Origin: Planctomycetaceae bacterium
GTDB taxonomy: Bacteria; Planctomycetota; Phycisphaerae; Phycisphaerales; SM1A02
Reading direction: 5' to 3'
Assembly: GCA_027490145.1 (NCBI GenBank)
Contig: JAIXYQ010000014.1
Span: forward strand, 89,534 to 153,533
Length of the DNA: 64,000 nucleotides
The position numbers and the translations under genes are program-made. Shown here piece by piece: positions 9,572 through 17,856 of this stretch. The notes under the pieces were generated by a model. The model searched no databases. It was not told the DNA's origin and saw only the letters and a program-made list of their open reading frames with translations. The first letter of the stretch is position 1. Each line of letters opens with the position of its first letter.

Positions 9572-10930
9572 ATGCGTCACGCAATCCACTGTGGGCCTTG
9601 GCTCTGCGCCAAGGTCGCGGCCATCACGCACTCGTTCGCGATCCTCGCCTTCATGGGCGTGGCGCATGGAGGGACAACCCTGGCCGTGGGGCCCGGTGCA
9701 CCGCCCGCGCCAGCATCCTGGCGCATCGATTCGGCACTGACACCCTGTCCGGGCGCACCCGCGCTCGGCAGGACCGTGGCCTGCGCGCCGGGCTGGATCC
9801 TGGCCTCGTCCTGGCACGATGATGACCTCGGCATCACGCCGCCACTCGTGCATGCGTGGTCGTTCATCGACGGTGCATGGGCGTGCATGCCGCCGATCTC
9901 GCACCCTGGCGATGATCCCCACGCGGGCTTCGGGCGCGCAATCAGCATCGATGGCGATGTGCTCGCCATCGGAGCACCCGACGAATCCGTCCTGGGCCAC
10001 CATGCTGCAGGCGCCGTGCACCTGTATCGGCGCCGGGGGCACGACTGGGTCGCTCTGGGCACGGTTCATGCACCGATGGCCCAGGGTGGGGCCGCGTTCG
10101 GCTCGGCCGTGGCGGTCAGGGGCAACATCCTGCTCGTGGGCAGTCCTCGGTGGGACCTCTGCGCGACCGGTTTCGACGAGGGCTGCACCGATGTGTTCGA
10201 GCTCAGCGATGACCGCGCCACGCATCGAGCCACCCAATGGTCACCCACGCCTGCACTCGGTGGTCGCTTCGGCTCGGCGGTGGCGCTGCACGGCGCCGGA
10301 CCCGCCACCTTGCACGTCGCCATCGGTGCTCCCTGGGAAGCAGGCAGCGACGGCGCCACGCGCGCCGGTGCCGTTCATGCCGGTCGCATCACCACCACAT
10401 CCGAACCGACCCCACGACTGACCGACCGACTCGGTGGCGCGACTGATGCCGAGTGGTTCGGCTGGTCACTGGCCCTCACGCGGCATGAACTGATGATCGG
10501 CGTGCCGCGCGCCGATGGCGGCTCGCTCAGTCCGTCCTCGATCGGCCGCCGTCGGGGGTGCGTGGTCACGGCCGTGCTCGATGATGCAGGCATGCTGTCG
10601 AGGCCACAGCGGCTGTGGGGCGAGGCCGCACCCGAGGAACATGTCGGGCTCTCCGTCGCGGCGATTGGGGGATGGATCGTCGCTGGTGCGCCCGTGGCCG
10701 GCGCGGGCGGCTCGTCCGAGGGAGCGATCTACCTGTTCAGGCGCACGGCCGCGACCGGCGATGCACGCGGCACCCTGCAGCGCTGGCGCATGTCGCAGCG
10801 CATCATGCAGCCGTCGAGCCAACCTGGTGATGGATTCGGCGCCAGCGTGGTGATCCACGGGCCGTGGATCGTCGCTGCGCGGACCGGGGATCCCGAACAG
10901 CCCGTGCAGCCGGGTTCCTGCCTGGTGCTC
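9572..10930 (+). CDS. FG-GAP-repeat (integrin-alpha-like propeller) secreted protein without its own stop
   Basis: The first about 455 codons look like real coding sequence: an N-terminal signal-like segment (to about 33), then at least five FG-GAP blades of the form GFGRAISIDGDVLAIGAP ... GAVHLYRR, giving a calcium-binding beta-propeller expected outside the cytoplasm. The frame does not stop where the last blade ends (PGSCLVLSPEW, near 10945) but stays open to 12037, running antisense through the dihydrouridine synthase gene. The last 360 codons show no blade pattern and are the complement of a conserved gene. A one-base shift would reach TGA at 10957. Either the natural stop was lost or there is a frameshift or sequence error here. 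The end given is where the coding-like part meets the dus gene. Confidence 0.6.
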
Positions 10931-12052
10931 TCACCCGAGTGGGTACAGCCGTTCGATGACCTCGCGCCAGCTCTCGGCGCTCTCACAGGCGATGAAGGCA
11001 TCCTTCACGGCCCGGGCATCGGGGTGGTGGGCCGCGAACTTGATGCCGAACTTGCGCATGTGGCGGCTGGTGGTCCGGTCCCCATGGATGATGCTGGCCA
11101 GCCGGTAGTGCTCCAGCAACACCTCGCGCTGCTCGGCAACGGTGGGCAGCGCGGGCTCGCGTCCTGCCATCATGTCGCGGGCCTGTCGGAAGATCCAGGG
11201 GTTGCCGATGCAGCCACGCGCCACGCTCACGCCGGCCACGCCGCACTGGTCGAGCATGGCGAAGATGTCCTCGACCGTCCAGATGTCCCCGCTGCCGAAC
11301 ACGACCCGATCCGGGCGCCGTCGCGTCAGCTCCTCCAGGAACTCCCATCGACCGGGCCCCTCATACCGCTGCTGCACGGTGCGGCAGTGCACGGTGGTCC
11401 ATGCATAGCCGAGCTCGTACGCCGCATCGAAGACCTTCCAGAAACCATGCTCGGCGCCTTCGGAGTCATCCCAGCCCCGTCGCAGCTTCACGGTGCACGG
11501 CACCCGCCCTGCCACGGCGTCGATCACCGCCCGCAGCACGGGTACGGCCTCATCGGGGTGCTGCAGGAAGTGCCCGCCGCGCGAAGCGCTCTTGATCTTC
11601 TTCACCGGGCACGCCATGTTCACGTCGATCACGTCGTAGCCCATGCCGACCAGGATGTCGGCGCCGCGGGCCATTTCATCGGGCGTGGTCCCCATGATCT
11701 GACCGGCGATCGGGTGGTCATCGGTGCTTGCGGCAAGGTTGTCCTCGATCTCGCCCATGCCGCACTCCGTCGCGATCAGGTCGGGATCTTCCTTGCGACG
11801 GCCCTTGCCGCCGTTGATCAGGGTGCGATCAAGCAGCGCTTCGGTCACGCAGAAGGGGCAGCCGTGCCGTCGCGCCACCAGCCTCATCGCACCGTCGCTG
11901 TAGCCGGCCAGGCCAGCCTGGAAGAACGGCGCATCGAATCCAGGCACCAGCGCGAGCACGCGCGGATCGGGCTTCACGATCCGGGCGGTCTCGACGATCG
12001 AACGACTCAGCCTTCTGGGCGGCAACTCGGATGGTGACAACTCGACGCTCAC
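10931..12052 (-). CDS. dus: tRNA-dihydrouridine synthase
   Basis: FMN enzyme that reduces uridines in the tRNA D-loop with NADPH. Recognisable parts are the N-terminal barrel start PFFQAGLAGYSDGAMRLVARRHG, the catalytic-Cys motif VNMACPVKKI (usually N.GCP..K), the TVKLRRGWDDS substrate loop, FMN phosphate-binding GSGDIW and CIGNPWIF, and a C-terminal helical tail. The frame is open to 12175, but the stretch beyond 12052 covers the leader of the divergent lipoprotein gene and is low in conserved character, so the GTG at 12052 is preferred. The exact subfamily is not decided. Confidence 0.92.
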   Translation of the reverse strand: MSVELSPSELPPRRLSRSIVETARIVKPDPRVLALVPGFDAPFFQAGLAGYSDGAMRLVARRHGCPFCVTEALLDRTLINGGKGRRKEDPDLIATECGMGEIEDNLAASTDDHPIAGQIMGTTPDEMARGADILVGMGYDVIDVNMACPVKKIKSASRGGHFLQHPDEAVPVLRAVIDAVAGRVPCTVKLRRGWDDSEGAEHGFWKVFDAAYELGYAWTTVHCRTVQQRYEGPGRWEFLEELTRRRPDRVVFGSGDIWTVEDIFAMLDQCGVAGVSVARGCIGNPWIFRQARDMMAGREPALPTVAEQREVLLEHYRLASIIHGDRTTSRHMRKFGIKFAAHHPDARAVKDAFIACESAESWREVIERLYPLG

Positions 12053-12104
12053 GCGCGCGAGTCTAGGTCGTTGCCGACCGGGCACGGGGGGTACACTCCT
12101 GCCC

Positions 12105-12521
12105 ATGCGCATCGCCCCGATCGCCCTCCTGCTGCTGGCTGGCTGCGTGAACACGGTCGACTTGGCCCGGGCCACGCGGCCCTACCCCGTCGGCCGCCCC
12201 CAGGCATCGGTCGAGCAGGTCCAGGTGGTCCAGGAGGACGAGGCCATCCGTATCACCAACGGCACCGCGCAGACGTGGACTGGAGCCAGCCTGTGGGTCA
12301 ACCGCCGCTTCGTCAAGGACGGCGTCACGATCCCGGCGGGCGGCACGATCCAGATTCCCATGAGCGAGCTCCGCGATCAGTGGGGCGAGCAGCCCTACCC
12401 GCGTGCGCTCTTCAGGAGTCGGCAACCGACTCCGATCGTCCTCGTGCAGGTCGAGCCGGCGCCGGATCAACCCTTGATCGGGCTGGTCGTGGTGACGCCG
12501 CGCATCAACACACTTCGCTGA
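12105..12521 (+). CDS. Small lipoprotein (YcfL-like size), unknown function
   Basis: 138 residues. It begins MRIAPIALLLLAGC, a clear type II signal with the lipobox LLAGC at Cys14, so it should be lipid-anchored in the envelope. The rest alternates strand-like segments (VQEDEAIRITNGTAQTW, GLVVVTPRIN) and may be a small beta sandwich. The gene is divergent from dus and converges tail to tail with the cytochrome-type gene, leaving four bases between stops. In size and layout it recalls the YcfL-like lipoprotein at 16 kb, but the sequence similarity is too weak to assert. Confidence 0.75.
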   Translation: MRIAPIALLLLAGCVNTVDLARATRPYPVGRPQASVEQVQVVQEDEAIRITNGTAQTWTGASLWVNRRFVKDGVTIPAGGTIQIPMSELRDQWGEQPYPRALFRSRQPTPIVLVQVEPAPDQPLIGLVVVTPRINTLR

Positions 12522-12525
12522 ACCG

Positions 12526-15213
12526 TCACCCGCCGCACGCCCCCCAGGCACCCAGCAGCACGCCCAGGTCGGCGCCATCAACCGTGCCGTCTCCCGTCAG
12601 GTCGGCCGAGCCCGGCACGCCCCACGCTCCCAACAGCACCCCAAGATCCGCCCCACCGACTTGGCCATCGCCGTTGAGGTCTGCGGGGCAATCACCCGGC
12701 ACACTGCCGGCATCGGCAGGGTCACTGCCCGCATCCAGCTCGGTACGGTCGGGGAAGCCGTCGAGGTCCCGGTCGGCGCCCAGGCGGACCTGTGAGCCAG
12801 CGGGAACGAGCGTGTACGTGAGTTCACTTCCGGCAGCCGCCTGCGCCAGCAGTTGCGCGGCGGTCAACGTGGGCTCGCCTTGGCGGTCGCTCACGAACTG
12901 CCCCCCCTGCAGGAACCACCCGCGAGCCTCGCCGCCGATGCGACCCTTGACGATCAGACCCATCGAACCACCGTTGGCGATCGTCACGAACTGGTTGATG
13001 CGCGCGGTGTCGTCTCCCGTGCCGTCGGCCGTCACCTGCTGGCCGATGCCTGCGCGCTGACCACTCGGGAACGAGAGCATGAACGCCTCGATGTCGCGCC
13101 GCTGTTGCTGGCCCTGCGCGCCCGGCGCCCACTGGAAGCCGATCGACAGGAGATCCTGCAGCGTGGCCTCCTCGCCGTTGTGGTCGAAGCCGACGCCGCG
13201 GAGCGCGGTCTGGCTCTGCCGATTCGCGCCGACCTTGCGCCAGATCTCGCGCAGGTGCGCATTCTTGCGGTTCTGCTGCTCACCTCCGGGCGCTGGAATG
13301 TCCACCCGCTGGTTCGTGCCCGTCGGCAGCGCGTGGCACGCGTTGCAGGTCAGGCCCGGGGGCGCACCGAAGTTCTGCAGCGTCTGGTAGATGGTCTGGC
13401 CGGTGACGGGATTGCCGGTCCCACCCAGACCGGTGGCCTGTCCGCCGAAGATCGTCACGCTGGTCTTCAGCGTGTCATCGATGTTGCGGTTGGGGTTCGG
13501 CGGGAACACCAGTGATCCCACGTAGTCCGTGAGCTGCTGCATCTCCTGCGCCGTGATCTCGAACTCGCGACCCTGGAGGTGGGTGAACGCCACGTTGAAC
13601 TCGGCGAGGTTGTCCTTCTCGCCGCGCCAGTGCATCGGGCCGTTGCCGATGATGCCCTGCAGCACCTGCGTCGTCATCGGCCCCTTCATCGGGTGCCACT
13701 GGATGCACCCGTTGGGAGCCTGGCAGGTCTCGTCGAACACCTGCATCGCACCCGCGGGATCACCGAGGTCCCAGACCAACCGGTCGCTGCGGCCGTCGAC
13801 GTGGCACGTGGCGCAGCTCGTGTGGCCGAGCCCGCTCGTCACGAAGGTGTTGAACAGGAACCGCCGTCCCGCCTTCACCGTGGCCGGCGTCGCATCGTGC
13901 AGCGAGACCCGGCGGACTTCCGCCAGGCCCGTGGTGCTCACCGCACTCACGGAACCTTCGAATCGGTTGAGGCTGTAGACCATGCCTGCCGTCGGGTGCA
14001 TGACCACGCCGCTGGGACCCTCGCCCACGTCGATCTTGGCCAGGCGCGCCCCCGCGGGCGACATCGCGACCAGCGCGTTCGTGCCCAGGGCGGCCGTGAA
14101 CATCATCGAGCCATCCGTGGTCCACGCCACGCCACGAGGATCACCGACCGACTGCGCGCGTTCCGCGGCGGGAATGGTCGGGGCGTCGTACGTGAGGTGC
14201 GGGTTCAGGTCACTGGTCGTGATCGCGCCACCGGCTGCAGGCACGTTCGCCATGAGCATCGTGGCGAAGATGCCATCGAGCTTCGGCTCGAAGCGCACGT
14301 GGTTCAGCGCATCCCAGCCGACCGCCGTCACCGAGCCATTGGGCGCCACGCCGATCCCCGACACCGTCGACAACGCACCGCCCGCGTACGACACCGCGAG
14401 CGTCGACGCATCGACGATCGCGACGTCGTGGTCGAAGAAGTCCCAGGTGATGAACGAGGTCCAGTCGCGGTTGTTGTCGTCCATCCAACGGTTCTGCTGG
14501 TTCTTGCGCACGATGTGCGCCACCCGCGGCGGCAGCGGCTGTCCGGGGGCGCGCGGCGGATCGAACTGCGTCCCGCTGTTGGGCGGCGGGTTCTGGCCAC
14601 CGTACGGGCCACCGGTGTTGTTCACCGCGACGCGAGGCACGATCGTCGTGCGGTTGCCGCTCTCGAAGATCGCCACGTAGACGGTGCTTCCATCCGGGCT
14701 CACCGCCATCGCCCGCGGCTGCGGGCCGTTGAGGGTGACCGAAGTCAGCGACGGGGCCTCGAGCGTGGGGTCGAAGGCAACGAGGCGATTGGGTTGTGCC
14801 AGGGTCACGAAGGCTCGCTGCGGCGAGCCGGCGAAGACCAGGTCAGCCGGCTCGTCGCCCACGAGCACCGTGCGACGCACGCGCATCGATGCAAGGTCGA
14901 CCACGCTCACCGAGTCGCTGATCTGGTTGACGACCCAGGCCTCGCCGTTGCCGCGCACACGGACCGAGACCGGATCGACGCCGACGGCCACGGCACCGCG
15001 CCGCTGCGGCAAGCCGCCCACCAGGTCGAAGACCTCCAGCACCCCATCCGCGGTGTTGCAGGCGACGAGCACCGCACCATCGGGCGTGACGTCGATCGGA
15101 TGCGATTGCGGGCTCTCGAAGTTGACGAAGGTCCCTTGGGCGTGGGCGGCAACGGCGAGCAGCGAGGGGGCGACGAGCGACGGCGCCAGGAGGTGGGTCA
15201 GGAGGCGTGCCAT
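12526..15213 (-). CDS. Secreted beta-propeller/c-type cytochrome protein with dockerin-like C-terminus
   Basis: 895 residues from the ATG at 15213; the frame opens upstream, but a signal peptide (MARLLTHLLAPSLVAPSLLAVAAHA) begins there. Residues 30-420 form a YVTN-type propeller (DVTPDGAVLVACNTADG, AVSPDGSTVYVAIFES, VMHPTAGMVYSLN). A CATCH heme-binding motif near residue 463 and a second CNACH near 617 give two c-type hemes, as in MauG/cytochrome-c-peroxidase-like proteins. The C-terminus carries two DLNGDG/DLTGDG-type loops with GADLGVLLGAWG, the dockerin-like pair used as a calcium-bound anchoring or sorting tail in these bacteria. A periplasmic or surface redox role is likely; the substrate is unknown. 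Confidence 0.85.
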   Translation of the reverse strand: MARLLTHLLAPSLVAPSLLAVAAHAQGTFVNFESPQSHPIDVTPDGAVLVACNTADGVLEVFDLVGGLPQRRGAVAVGVDPVSVRVRGNGEAWVVNQISDSVSVVDLASMRVRRTVLVGDEPADLVFAGSPQRAFVTLAQPNRLVAFDPTLEAPSLTSVTLNGPQPRAMAVSPDGSTVYVAIFESGNRTTIVPRVAVNNTGGPYGGQNPPPNSGTQFDPPRAPGQPLPPRVAHIVRKNQQNRWMDDNNRDWTSFITWDFFDHDVAIVDASTLAVSYAGGALSTVSGIGVAPNGSVTAVGWDALNHVRFEPKLDGIFATMLMANVPAAGGAITTSDLNPHLTYDAPTIPAAERAQSVGDPRGVAWTTDGSMMFTAALGTNALVAMSPAGARLAKIDVGEGPSGVVMHPTAGMVYSLNRFEGSVSAVSTTGLAEVRRVSLHDATPATVKAGRRFLFNTFVTSGLGHTSCATCHVDGRSDRLVWDLGDPAGAMQVFDETCQAPNGCIQWHPMKGPMTTQVLQGIIGNGPMHWRGEKDNLAEFNVAFTHLQGREFEITAQEMQQLTDYVGSLVFPPNPNRNIDDTLKTSVTIFGGQATGLGGTGNPVTGQTIYQTLQNFGAPPGLTCNACHALPTGTNQRVDIPAPGGEQQNRKNAHLREIWRKVGANRQSQTALRGVGFDHNGEEATLQDLLSIGFQWAPGAQGQQQRRDIEAFMLSFPSGQRAGIGQQVTADGTGDDTARINQFVTIANGGSMGLIVKGRIGGEARGWFLQGGQFVSDRQGEPTLTAAQLLAQAAAGSELTYTLVPAGSQVRLGADRDLDGFPDRTELDAGSDPADAGSVPGDCPADLNGDGQVGGADLGVLLGAWGVPGSADLTGDGTVDGADLGVLLGAWGACGG

Positions 15214-15324
15214 GAAGCCGATTGTGCGCCCAATCGGGTGGCGGGACAGCCATTTCGACACGGAACGAGCGTCCGGAATGCCGAAGCCAGGCCAGTCCCG
15301 GTCTGCGATCGAGCGGGACAGCAA

Positions 15325-15353
15325 GCAGGCCCCCGATGGCCTGCCCGGCAGGC
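15325..15353. terminator. Overlapping inverted repeats in the gap after the LpoB-like gene
   Basis: GCAGGCC at 15325-15331 pairs with GGCCTGC at 15338-15344, and GCCTGCC at 15339-15345 can pair instead with GGCAGGC at 15347-15353. The two stems are mutually exclusive. The site is in the 184-base gap between two - strand genes. No T run follows on either strand, so a terminator function is only possible. Confidence 0.35.
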
Positions 15354-15397
15354 GATGGCCAAGGACCGCACGCCGGGCCGAAGCTGCCCGGCTGCGC

Positions 15398-15988
15398 TCA
15401 GAACCCGACTTGGTTCTGGTTGCCCTGCTTCACGATCGTCTTCTCGTCCTCCCAGACCACCCGGTTGGTGGCCGTGTCGACGAGCGACATCTGGAAGATG
15501 TACGCGACCTGGCGTGTGCTGCCGGCCTTCGTTCGGTCAAAGAGGATCTTGCCGCTCAGCGTGAAATCAGGCAGCTCGATGGGCTGGCGGTCCGTGCCAT
15601 CCTGGAACCTCTTCATCTGGTTGGCCTGGTCCCCGAGCGGATCTTCCTTGGCGTTGCCGAGCGTGAGCTGCTGGGTCACCTGCGCACGACCGCCCTTGAG
15701 CAGCGCGACGCGGATCTTCTTCACCAACTCGTCGGTGTCGAACTGCGAGTCGGTGCGGTTCTCGACCTTGCTGATGCCCAGCAGGGCGGGCTGGTGCGCA
15801 GCCTTCGCGAGCACGCCGGCCTCCACCATCGAGTTGACCATGGTGTCGGCGGCACTGGCGAAGTCCTGGATGTCGACCTTGTTCAGGCTCACGATGAGCG
15901 TGGTGCCCTGCGGGTCCTGGTACTGCGCGTTCTGGCAACCGGCGAGGAGGGCGAGCGCGGCGGTGACGATGGTCGGGGTTCGTGGCAT
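15398..15988 (-). CDS. LpoB-like lipoprotein (penicillin-binding-protein activator family)
   Basis: 196 residues from the ATG at 15988 with GGAG upstream. The start begins MPRTPTIVTAALALLAGC, a lipoprotein signal with Cys at residue 18. The body (GTTLIVSLNKVDIQDFASAADTMVNSM ... ILFDRTKAGSTRQVAYIFQMSLVDTATNRVVWEDEKTIVKQ) matches the LpoB/YcfM pattern: an N-terminal catch-all strand, the paired helix, and the final LVDxxTxxVVWExxKxIxK segment. In E. coli LpoB reaches through the outer membrane lattice to activate PBP1B. It is the last gene of a - strand cluster with YcfL-like, COG3014-like and CsgG-like genes, as found in proteobacteria, so an envelope role fits. Confidence 0.82.
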   Translation of the reverse strand: MPRTPTIVTAALALLAGCQNAQYQDPQGTTLIVSLNKVDIQDFASAADTMVNSMVEAGVLAKAAHQPALLGISKVENRTDSQFDTDELVKKIRVALLKGGRAQVTQQLTLGNAKEDPLGDQANQMKRFQDGTDRQPIELPDFTLSGKILFDRTKAGSTRQVAYIFQMSLVDTATNRVVWEDEKTIVKQGNQNQVGF

Positions 15989-16020
15989 GGAGTGCTCCGT
16001 GCGGTGCGTGCGGGCTTCGG

Positions 16021-16440
16021 TCAGTTGTTGGGCGTGAACGGCTGCTTCTCGTCGCTGAGCTTGAGCACCCAGCGCGAGCACGTGCGGGTCGGTGCGACGG
16101 CGCTGAGCGTGATCGTCTCCTGCGGCTTGATGAAGCGGTTCTGCCACGTCGCCGTGGCCGAGTCGATCTTCATGCCCTGCGCGTCGTACCACTCGAAGAG
16201 GTAGTTGAAGCGCTGCGGGTTGAGCTGGTCGCTGCGCACGTCGATCTGCACCTTCATGGTGCCGTCGTCGAGCTTGCCTTCGCGGACGTTGTCGACGGTG
16301 GCCTTGTACGCCAGCCATCCGTTGGTGACCACGCTGGTGTAGCCGCCGTTGCCGTTGGACGTGTACGTGTTCGTGGTGTTGCAGCCCGACGCGATGAGCA
16401 GGACGGCTGCGGCGTGCGATGCAAGGACGCGACTGGTCAT
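16021..16440 (-). CDS. YcfL-like lipoprotein (DUF1425 type)
   Basis: 139 residues. The ATG at 16440 has GGAGG eight bases upstream and overlaps the stop of the gene before it in ATGA, so the two are translationally coupled. The lipobox is LIASGC. The mature part (GWLAYKATVDNVREGKLDDG ... YLFEWYDAQGMKIDSATATW, ETITLSAVAP) is the immunoglobulin-like pattern of the YcfL family, whose members lie next to lpoB in enterobacteria. The biochemical function of the family is unknown; genetic context ties it to LpoB and cell-wall synthesis. Confidence 0.8.
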   Translation of the reverse strand: MTSRVLASHAAAVLLIASGCNTTNTYTSNGNGGYTSVVTNGWLAYKATVDNVREGKLDDGTMKVQIDVRSDQLNPQRFNYLFEWYDAQGMKIDSATATWQNRFIKPQETITLSAVAPTRTCSRWVLKLSDEKQPFTPNN

Positions 16441-17840
16441 GGGATGCCTCCAAGTGTACGGACGGCGCATGGACGGCCCGCTGCCGTGCCACGCAGATGG
16501 ACGATCGTGGTGTGCCCGACCGGGCACTCGATGGGACCGATGGTCTCGCCGCCGTCGACGGCGATCGAGATGCGCCGGTCCGGCGGCACCGGCACACGCG
16601 CCGAGAGCACCCGCTTGGGCAGCGTGGTCCAGGTGCGCAGGTCCGCGCTGTTCACGCTGACCTGGTAGATCGCACCCGCCACCGCACCCCACGTGCCCAG
16701 GTGCTCCTGCAGCTGCCAGGTGAGGATCGCCTTGGTGGCGCTCGACAGCAGCGTGGCCGTGATGATCGCGGGGAGTTCATCGTTGAACTGCCGGCCCCAG
16801 GCCGAGTCGATGTCGGTGAGCAGCGACGAACGGACGCTCTGCTCCCCCGCCGTCACGGTGAAGCCCGTCGGCCCCATCTGACGGAAGACCGGCTCCGGGA
16901 ACGCGGCGCCGACGTACGGCACCTCCGCGATGAAGAGCGGGATATCGATGCGCAGTTCCTTGAGGCTCGGAGCCAGTCCGGACTCCAGCACGACCCAGGC
17001 CATGTCGGGCATGCCCTTCCCGTCGAGTGCCGCCTCTGCCATCTCGAGGTCCGCCACCGCATGCGCGCGATCGGCCTCGGGCAGCATGCCCGCCACGCGC
17101 TCGAAGGACTGACGGGCCTGGTCGAGGTCCGCCGGCTGGCCGGTCGACCAGAACCAGGCTCCGCGGAGGAAGGTCACGTACGGCAGCGCGTAGTCGGCGT
17201 AGCCCTGCATGGCGCGGACGGGTGCATACGCCGCGCTCGCCTGCGCGTTGAACACCGGATCCCGTTGGGCCGCGGCCACGTTGTAGCTGCTGGCCCGTGC
17301 GCGCTCGTCGACCTTGGCCTGGAGATCCTTGATGCGCTTGGCGTTGCGTTCCACCGCATCCTGCTGCCAGAGCCATGCGCGATTGAGCTCGACCCCGGCC
17401 TCGGCCACGCGACCGACCGACCAGTAGTTGATCGCCTGCAGGGCGTTCATCATGATGCGGTCGATCGGGCGGCCGCGGAACGGGCGCACCGTCTGGTTCG
17501 TCACCAGCGCGGCGGCTTCGGCACTGATGCTCACCTCGGCCTTCTCGTCGAGGTACGGCCGCGCGATCGCATAGGCGGCATCGAGGCTTCGAACGCTCCC
17601 GCCGGTGTCGCCGGCCGACTGCAGGACCTCGCCGGCCTCGAGGTGGAAGACCAGCGCGTTGATCCGGTCCTGCGCGAACTCCTGCTCCACCTGCCGCATC
17701 TCGTCGGCGGCCTTGGTCCAGTCGGCCTGCGCGAACGCCGCGTCGACCTCGCGCATGCGGTGATTGTGGCTGCATCCGGTGAACGCCACCACCGGCAGCA
17801 GCGCCGCGGCGATCCACACGTTTGGATGCTGCCCGGGCAT
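16437..17840 (-). CDS. COG3014-like secreted lipoprotein with TPR-type helices
   Basis: 467 residues from the ATG at 17840; the longer frame to 17888 adds residues upstream of the signal. MPGQHPNVWIAAALLPVVAFTGC is a lipoprotein signal with Cys near residue 23. The N-terminal half is helical and TPR-like (AFAQADWTKAADEMRQVEQEF, VRSLDAAYAIARPYLDEKA, GRPIDRIMMNALQAINYW). The C-terminal half contains a hydrophobic helix-rich stretch and ends with a short strand domain. This layout fits the uncharacterised COG3014 proteins, which travel with LpoB-like and YcfL-like genes. It is upstream of and coupled to the YcfL-like gene. Function unknown; an envelope scaffold is an inference. Confidence 0.75.
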   Translation of the reverse strand: MPGQHPNVWIAAALLPVVAFTGCSHNHRMREVDAAFAQADWTKAADEMRQVEQEFAQDRINALVFHLEAGEVLQSAGDTGGSVRSLDAAYAIARPYLDEKAEVSISAEAAALVTNQTVRPFRGRPIDRIMMNALQAINYWSVGRVAEAGVELNRAWLWQQDAVERNAKRIKDLQAKVDERARASSYNVAAAQRDPVFNAQASAAYAPVRAMQGYADYALPYVTFLRGAWFWSTGQPADLDQARQSFERVAGMLPEADRAHAVADLEMAEAALDGKGMPDMAWVVLESGLAPSLKELRIDIPLFIAEVPYVGAAFPEPVFRQMGPTGFTVTAGEQSVRSSLLTDIDSAWGRQFNDELPAIITATLLSSATKAILTWQLQEHLGTWGAVAGAIYQVSVNSADLRTWTTLPKRVLSARVPVPPDRRISIAVDGGETIGPIECPVGHTTIVHLRGTAAGRPCAVRTLGGIP

Positions 17841-17856
17841 CGTCGTACGCCCGGGT

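Noticed and set aside
15989..16597. Extended frame that would fuse an extra 203 residues to the LpoB-like protein
   Set aside because: It overlaps the YcfL-like gene, and a ribosome site and lipoprotein signal mark the start at 15988.
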